Below, in pieces: positions 59,539 to 64,000 of a DNA stretch of 64,000 nucleotides. The notes beneath the pieces are model-generated. The model was not told the origin of the DNA and made no database searches. It worked only from the letters and a program-made list of their open reading frames with translations. The position numbers and the translations under genes are program-made. Each line of letters starts with the position of its first letter. The stretch's first letter is position 1. The DNA comes from Saprospiraceae bacterium (GTDB taxonomy: Bacteria > Bacteroidota > Bacteroidia > Chitinophagales > Saprospiraceae): positions 2,417,501 to 2,481,500 of the forward strand of contig JAHCHX010000001.1 of assembly GCA_026129545.1 (NCBI GenBank), in the 5' to 3' direction.

Positions 59539-60816
59539 CTAATACCCATACTTTCCTTTCCAATCTGCTTTCAGTTTTGCTCGTGTCCGCTCCTCGGTGG
59601 GGTTTTGCCCCGGCTCATAGAGGATGGTTCCGTCTATTGCTTCTGGCAGGTTGTCCTGCTGCACAAAGTTGCCCTCAAAGTCGTGCGCGTATTGATAGCC
59701 GGAGCCGTAGTTGAGTTCTTTCATCAGTTTTGTCGGCGCGTTGCGCAGGTGAAGCGGCACGGGCAAGCTGCCCGTTTGTCGCACCACTCCAGCCGCTTTT
59801 TCGATGGCGAGGTAAGCCGAGTTGCTCTTGGGAGAGGTGGCGAGGTAGATGGCGCATTGGGAGAGAATGATGCGTGCCTCGGGCATCCCAATCATGCGAA
59901 TCGCATCCATGGTGGTGGTGGCAAGCAACAAGGCGTTTGGGTTGGCGAGGCCCACGTCTTCAGCGGCGAGGATGACCATGCGCCGTGCGATGAACTCGAT
60001 GTCTTCGCCGCCGTCCAACATTCGCGCCAACCAATATACCGCGGCGTTGGGGTCGCTGCCGCGCATACTTTTGATGAAGGCAGAGATGATGTCGTAGTGT
60101 TGCTCGCCCGTCTTGTCGTAGAGTGCGGCGTTCTGTTGGATGAGTTCGCGCACCATTTCGTTCGTGATGCGGAATGGGGCATCTCCTGCGGGGCGATAGT
60201 TGGCGATTAGTTCGAGTGCATTGAGCAGTCTGCGGGCATCGCCGCCCGAATAGAGCAAGAGCGCGTCGTATTCCTCGATTTCGATGTGTTGGTTTTTCAA
60301 AGACTCGTCGCGTGCGAGCGCCCGATTCACCAAGCCGATGAGCTCGTCTTTGGTCAGGTGCTGCATGACATACACCTGACAGCGCGACAGCAGCGCGGGG
60401 ATGACCTCAAAGGATGGGTTCTCGGTGGTGGCACCGATGAGGGTCACGATGCCTTTTTCCACCGCGCCGAGCAGCGCATCCTGCTGACTCTTGGAGAACC
60501 GGTGGATTTCGTCAATGAACAGTATCGCGCCTCTTTGTTGGAACAAATTCTGCTTGTCGGCACTCTCGATGGCTTCGCGGATATCCTTCACGCCAGCATT
60601 GATGGCCGATAGCTGAAAAAAGGGCTTGTTGAGCAATTTGGCTACCAGTTGCGCCAATGTCGTTTTGCCCACGCCGGGTGGCCCCCAAAGGATGAAAGAG
60701 GGGATTTTGCCACGCTCGATGGCTTGCCGCAACACTGCCCCTTCGCCCACAAGGTGTTCTTGGCCAACGAATTCGGCGAGGGTCAGGGGGCGCATCCGTT
60801 CAGCGAGTGGTGTCAT
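59539..60816 (-). CDS. rarA: Replication-associated recombination protein A
   Basis: This 425-aa AAA+ ATPase (RarA/MgsA) acts at stalled replication forks. Near the N-terminus are MRPLTLAEFVGQEHLVGEGA and the Walker A motif GPPGVGKTTLAQ; Walker B is ILFIDEIHRFSKSQQDAL, followed by sensor 1 in LIGATTENPSFEV. The C-terminal domain has QHYDIISAFIKSMRGSDPNA and the YQYAHDFEGNFVQQDNLPE segment conserved in the family. Length is normal. It precedes the metallopeptidase-like gene on the same strand. Confidence 0.95.
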   Translation of the reverse strand: MTPLAERMRPLTLAEFVGQEHLVGEGAVLRQAIERGKIPSFILWGPPGVGKTTLAQLVAKLLNKPFFQLSAINAGVKDIREAIESADKQNLFQQRGAILFIDEIHRFSKSQQDALLGAVEKGIVTLIGATTENPSFEVIPALLSRCQVYVMQHLTKDELIGLVNRALARDESLKNQHIEIEEYDALLLYSGGDARRLLNALELIANYRPAGDAPFRITNEMVRELIQQNAALYDKTGEQHYDIISAFIKSMRGSDPNAAVYWLARMLDGGEDIEFIARRMVILAAEDVGLANPNALLLATTTMDAIRMIGMPEARIILSQCAIYLATSPKSNSAYLAIEKAAGVVRQTGSLPVPLHLRNAPTKLMKELNYGSGYQYAHDFEGNFVQQDNLPEAIDGTILYEPGQNPTEERTRAKLKADWKGKYGY

Positions 60817-60918
60817 AAGCGATGGGCAAGAGATGTTTAGGAAGGCAGCGAAAGCGGCTGTTCGAGGGCTTGCCCGACCAAGAAGAGGAGCGGCTGGGCA
60901 GGCCCTCGAACCCCCTCT

Positions 60919-63900
60919 CTATTCCACCACCAATTTTCGCACACCCGTGCCCATAGCGCCTTCCACGCGCACCAGATAAATCCCTTTTGGCAGGCTGCCT
61001 ACTCGCATCTGCAAACGTTCGGTACCGTTGGGCATATTCGTTGTTTGCAACAATTGGCCTGCCGCGCTGAAAAGGCTGACCCACATTTCGGAGGTTGCCG
61101 GGCGGTCGAGCGTCAGCCACACGGCATCGCTGGTGGGATTGGGGAAAAGGCTGAACGACGGGAGCATGCCGCTTGGCTCCTGCGTGCTGACGGGGTTGAA
61201 CGGCTGAATGGTGAAGTTGGGTGTGCCGAAAAAGCCGCCTTGCCCGTCCGTCACCATGAAGCGAAAACCATCTGTGCCGCCCGTGTTGGTGCCATAGTCG
61301 AAAAAGCGAAGCAGGCCAGCATTCAGCTCGGCTTGGGTGAATTGGTGGCCGGGCTGCAGGTTGCCGAAGCCGATTTTGTTGAGCAGACCAAATTGGGGCA
61401 CGGTCAAAAGCGTGTATAGCAGTTCGGCGGGCGTGTTGTCTGCGTCGTCCACGAGCAGCAAATCAGGCGTGATGAGTTTGTTGGTACCCTGCGGAAGGAG
61501 CAGCGGATGGTTGTTCACGAGGTAGGGCGGGCTGACCGACACGGAGGTGCAAAACTCGAGTTTGAAAATTTCGAGCGTGCCGCCGCCCGTCACCACGTTG
61601 TCCTTCACGCGCAGCGTCCAGATGCCCGTGTTGTTTTGGCCATACAGCGGAGCGAGTGGGTTTTCGGGGCGGTAGTAAAGACCATTGTTGGCAGGTGGGC
61701 AGGGTAACTGCCCCGGCGCATCGTCGTCGAGGCCGAAGTTGAAATAACCGTTGTAGTTGCCGCATTTCTGCGAAAACAACACGACTTGGGTGCCTTGTGG
61801 GCTAATAAGCGTGGCATCCAAATCCTTGAAAAAGCCGTGGAAGCCCTTGATTTGCTGCACGTTCACGTCGCTGACAATGCCGCCTGCGTTCACCGTGATT
61901 TTTGATTCCACGGTGGGGGTGCCGTTGGACGCTATGCTTTTGGGCAAATCGTTGGCCGCGAACACGGAGCAGTTTTCGGGGAAAGTGGCAAAGAAGAATG
62001 GCTCCGTCCAGTCATGTATGCCGCACTCGTTGCGCGGGCGCACGCGCCAGTAATAAGCCTTGCCTTTTTCCAGCAAAAACGGAATGGCGAAGGATGGGAG
62101 CGTGGTGGCTGTTTGGGAGGCCAGTATGGTAGAAAAAGAGGGCGTGTCGGAGAATTGCACGTCGTACGATTCGGCATCGGGTGCGGTGTTCCAGTTCAAG
62201 GTTTGCGCCAGCGAGGCGTTGGTGAGGCCATCGGCGGGCGAGGCAAGCGACAGCGCGGAGAAGTCGTTGGAAATGAGGCGCAACGTGATGGGGCGCACCA
62301 ACACAGGGCTACCTGCGGCGCTGGCTTGCACGTTGAAGGTGTAGATGCCTTCCTGTGTCACGTTTTGCAGGTCAATCTGCAATGTGCTGCTTTCGCCGGG
62401 ATTGAGTGTCGTCTTGCTGAAAGTAGCGGTGGCGCCGGGGGGCAAATCGCCCGCCAACTCGATGCTGACCGAGTTGCTGAAGCCCAGCGAGCCAGCCGTC
62501 AGTACCTCGCTGGTGAACGTATTGGGCAGGCAGATATCCGCGGCATCCGCCGAAAGGCCGAGCGTGAGCGTGGGTTCGGTGGGTTGCTGGATTTTGAAAT
62601 TGGCGTTGGAGATGTCGAAGAAGATATTGTCCGCCGCATCAATTCGCACTCGTGCGGCGGTAGTTAGGTGGTTGGGTACCAGTACATACTGGCCACCGTC
62701 GTTGGCCACTCCCGATGCCAAAGTGATGGGATAGGTCTGCCCCCCGTCGGTACTGAGTCGGATATTGACGTTTTTGCAGTTCACGGGTGCGAGATTCGTG
62801 TTCGACACGTCCCAAGTCACATTCACATACTCACCCACGCGCCAGATGTCGGACGACGAGTTGGGTGCCGTCACAAGAAACGGCCCGGCACCGCCCCAGG
62901 CCTTGAATGCCACGTCGGCCCAGCCTACGCCGCCGCCGTCGGGCCGATTGTCGCGGGCTACGAGCCGGAGGGTCACGTTGCGGGTATATTCGGGCAACAA
63001 TTCGGCCTTGTACGTTTGGTTGGACAGTATCGTGCTGAGGCGGGGGAAATAGCGGTTGGTGGCGCTGCCCGGCGCATAGACGCGAAAAATGGCCGAGTTG
63101 GCTTCTTGCTCGCCAAGCGCCACTTCGGGGCCAGTGTCCTTGCCCTCCCAGCTATACGTCAAAGAGTCGCCGTCGGGGTCGGTGGCGCTGCCGTTCACCT
63201 CAAAAGGCGTTTGGATGGGGATAAAGAAATTGTTCTGATATGGCAGTGTGACGACGGGCGGATTGTTGGTGGTTTCTAAAAACGAGCCGCAAGTGCTGCC
63301 GTTTTGCTGGGTGTAAAACAATTGGAACTCTTCCACCGAACCCGAATGAAAGCTGAGCAAGCTGGGGCCATCCACGTTGTCCGTGCCGCAAGCGCCGTGA
63401 TAAGACATGATGGTGCTGCCACTGCCCGGCTCAAAGGCCGAGTTTCCATGACGGCCATTGCCACCGTTGCAGCGATTCCAAGTGTGTCCGCCGTTGAGTT
63501 GGTGTCCTACCTCTTGGCCTATCACGCTGATGAATCCGTCGCCATAGTTGCTGCCGCCATAGCCAGCTGAGCAGCCAGCCGCCTTGCTTGTGCCACACAC
63601 ATTTCCCAGGCTACCTGCCACTCCGATGGCTCCACCGGTGATGTAGCGAGCATAGACGTGGCCGATGTCGTGCGAGTTGAAGTTGCAGTAAGTGTTCAGC
63701 ACGTTTGGGTTTTGGCTCATCCAGTCTTGCACCGTGACACCGGAATAGGGATGGTCGCCGGGGTTGAGGAAAATCACGTTTTGAGTGGCTGCGGCCAGCT
63801 GGAGGCGAATGTTGGCATCGCGCTCAAAAATAGCATTTGTTCGGTCGGTGTATTCCACCACGGCGGAAAGCACGAGCGGTTTGGTGCCGCCGTGATCTTG

Positions 63901-64000
63901 CCCGAATTGTCCTGTGGTGGCTGCTATGTAGCGAAATACTTTCAGTTTCACGGGTGTCAGCAACGTGCCTCGTGCTTCTGCGGTGGGTGCGTAAGGCGCG
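60919..64000 (-). CDS. T9SS reprolysin-like protein with altered zinc motif (N-terminus missing)
   Basis: The frame is open at the window end, so the N-terminus lies outside. At least 1026 residues remain. The metzincin-like domain reads QEVGHQLNGGH where the family has HExxHxxxxxH: the first zinc-ligand His is Gln (codon CAA at 63514-63516), while Glu and the other two His are kept. Fibronectin-like segments, a P/Homo B-type domain (about 630-800) and a cadherin-like segment follow. The C-terminus (FSLFPNPTSDAVWLTLD... GIYLVRVEG) is a T9SS type A sorting domain. Overall layout resembles the protein at 32466-37859. Loss of one zinc ligand suggests reduced or no peptidase activity, though this is inference. 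Confidence 0.88.
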   Translation of the reverse strand, partial: APYAPTAEARGTLLTPVKLKVFRYIAATTGQFGQDHGGTKPLVLSAVVEYTDRTNAIFERDANIRLQLAAATQNVIFLNPGDHPYSGVTVQDWMSQNPNVLNTYCNFNSHDIGHVYARYITGGAIGVAGSLGNVCGTSKAAGCSAGYGGSNYGDGFISVIGQEVGHQLNGGHTWNRCNGGNGRHGNSAFEPGSGSTIMSYHGACGTDNVDGPSLLSFHSGSVEEFQLFYTQQNGSTCGSFLETTNNPPVVTLPYQNNFFIPIQTPFEVNGSATDPDGDSLTYSWEGKDTGPEVALGEQEANSAIFRVYAPGSATNRYFPRLSTILSNQTYKAELLPEYTRNVTLRLVARDNRPDGGGVGWADVAFKAWGGAGPFLVTAPNSSSDIWRVGEYVNVTWDVSNTNLAPVNCKNVNIRLSTDGGQTYPITLASGVANDGGQYVLVPNHLTTAARVRIDAADNIFFDISNANFKIQQPTEPTLTLGLSADAADICLPNTFTSEVLTAGSLGFSNSVSIELAGDLPPGATATFSKTTLNPGESSTLQIDLQNVTQEGIYTFNVQASAAGSPVLVRPITLRLISNDFSALSLASPADGLTNASLAQTLNWNTAPDAESYDVQFSDTPSFSTILASQTATTLPSFAIPFLLEKGKAYYWRVRPRNECGIHDWTEPFFFATFPENCSVFAANDLPKSIASNGTPTVESKITVNAGGIVSDVNVQQIKGFHGFFKDLDATLISPQGTQVVLFSQKCGNYNGYFNFGLDDDAPGQLPCPPANNGLYYRPENPLAPLYGQNNTGIWTLRVKDNVVTGGGTLEIFKLEFCTSVSVSPPYLVNNHPLLLPQGTNKLITPDLLLVDDADNTPAELLYTLLTVPQFGLLNKIGFGNLQPGHQFTQAELNAGLLRFFDYGTNTGGTDGFRFMVTDGQGGFFGTPNFTIQPFNPVSTQEPSGMLPSFSLFPNPTSDAVWLTLDRPATSEMWVSLFSAAGQLLQTTNMPNGTERLQMRVGSLPKGIYLVRVEGAMGTGVRKLVVE

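Overview
The window is a chromosomal stretch of a member of the Bacteroidota, most likely a Saprospiria-type organism (Saprospiraceae or Haliscomenobacteraceae). The grounds are: two large secreted reprolysin-like metallopeptidases ending in type IX secretion (T9SS type A) sorting domains; a complete PorX (response regulator plus PglZ-type domain); SprB repeats; a Bat (aerotolerance) operon; a TPR-CHAT gene near a sigma factor; and several TA-N2-TTTG promoter boxes of the Bacteroidota type. Genus and species are inferred from gene content only. No rRNA, tRNA, complete insertion sequence or CRISPR array was recognised by eye; no folding or covariance search was possible.

Layout. 1-3766: housekeeping (carA 3' part, dapD, RDD membrane protein, methionine aminotransferase). 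3835-9412: an accessory patch with a HindVP-like type II restriction-modification pair, visibly A+T-richer than its surroundings, then (after a small pterin dehydratase gene) a 1028-aa TIR-domain protein. 9423-13613: methyltransferase, YcxB-like membrane protein, radical SAM/SPASM protein, alpha/beta hydrolase, OmpR-type regulator. 13767-20244: a possible signalling locus with an ECF-like sigma factor, a secreted CotH/HipA-like protein, a 166-aa beta-rich protein with an amphipathic C-terminus, an exported TPR-CHAT protein (caspase-like fold) and a membrane anti-sigma-like TPR protein. 20378-28522: PorX, fabG, an MFS transporter and a Bat operon. 28605-37859: a large ThuA/sugar-dehydrogenase/PKD/cytochrome c lipoprotein and an 1797-aa T9SS protease-adhesin. 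38018-45310: glucosaminidase, two family 2 glycosyltransferases, cyclase, M14 peptidase. 45505-48810: small envelope proteins, a roughly 1-kb gene-free stretch and an orphan 488-aa protein. 48817-60816: folC, a GT4 glycosyltransferase, prolyl oligopeptidase, a coiled-coil protein, rsgA, M14 lipoprotein, an FAD oxidoreductase and rarA. 60919-64000: a second T9SS protease-like protein, cut by the window end, whose zinc motif has lost its first histidine.

How the genes may work together. PorX controls T9SS in relatives, and the two metallopeptidases are plausible T9SS clients. The sigma factor, the membrane anti-sigma-like protein and the exported CHAT protein could form an envelope-sensing circuit; this is inference from order and topology. 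The RM pair and the TIR protein look like a small defence patch.

Intergenic space is unusually structured. There is a dispersed ~100-bp repeat family (at least three copies plus a fragment), a hairpin with an identical 12-bp stem at two convergent gene junctions, a family of GTTGGCG...CCAAC palindromes whose relative appears expanded as a perfect 21-bp minisatellite inside the CHAT domain, and 14-24-nt tandem repeats beside several genes.
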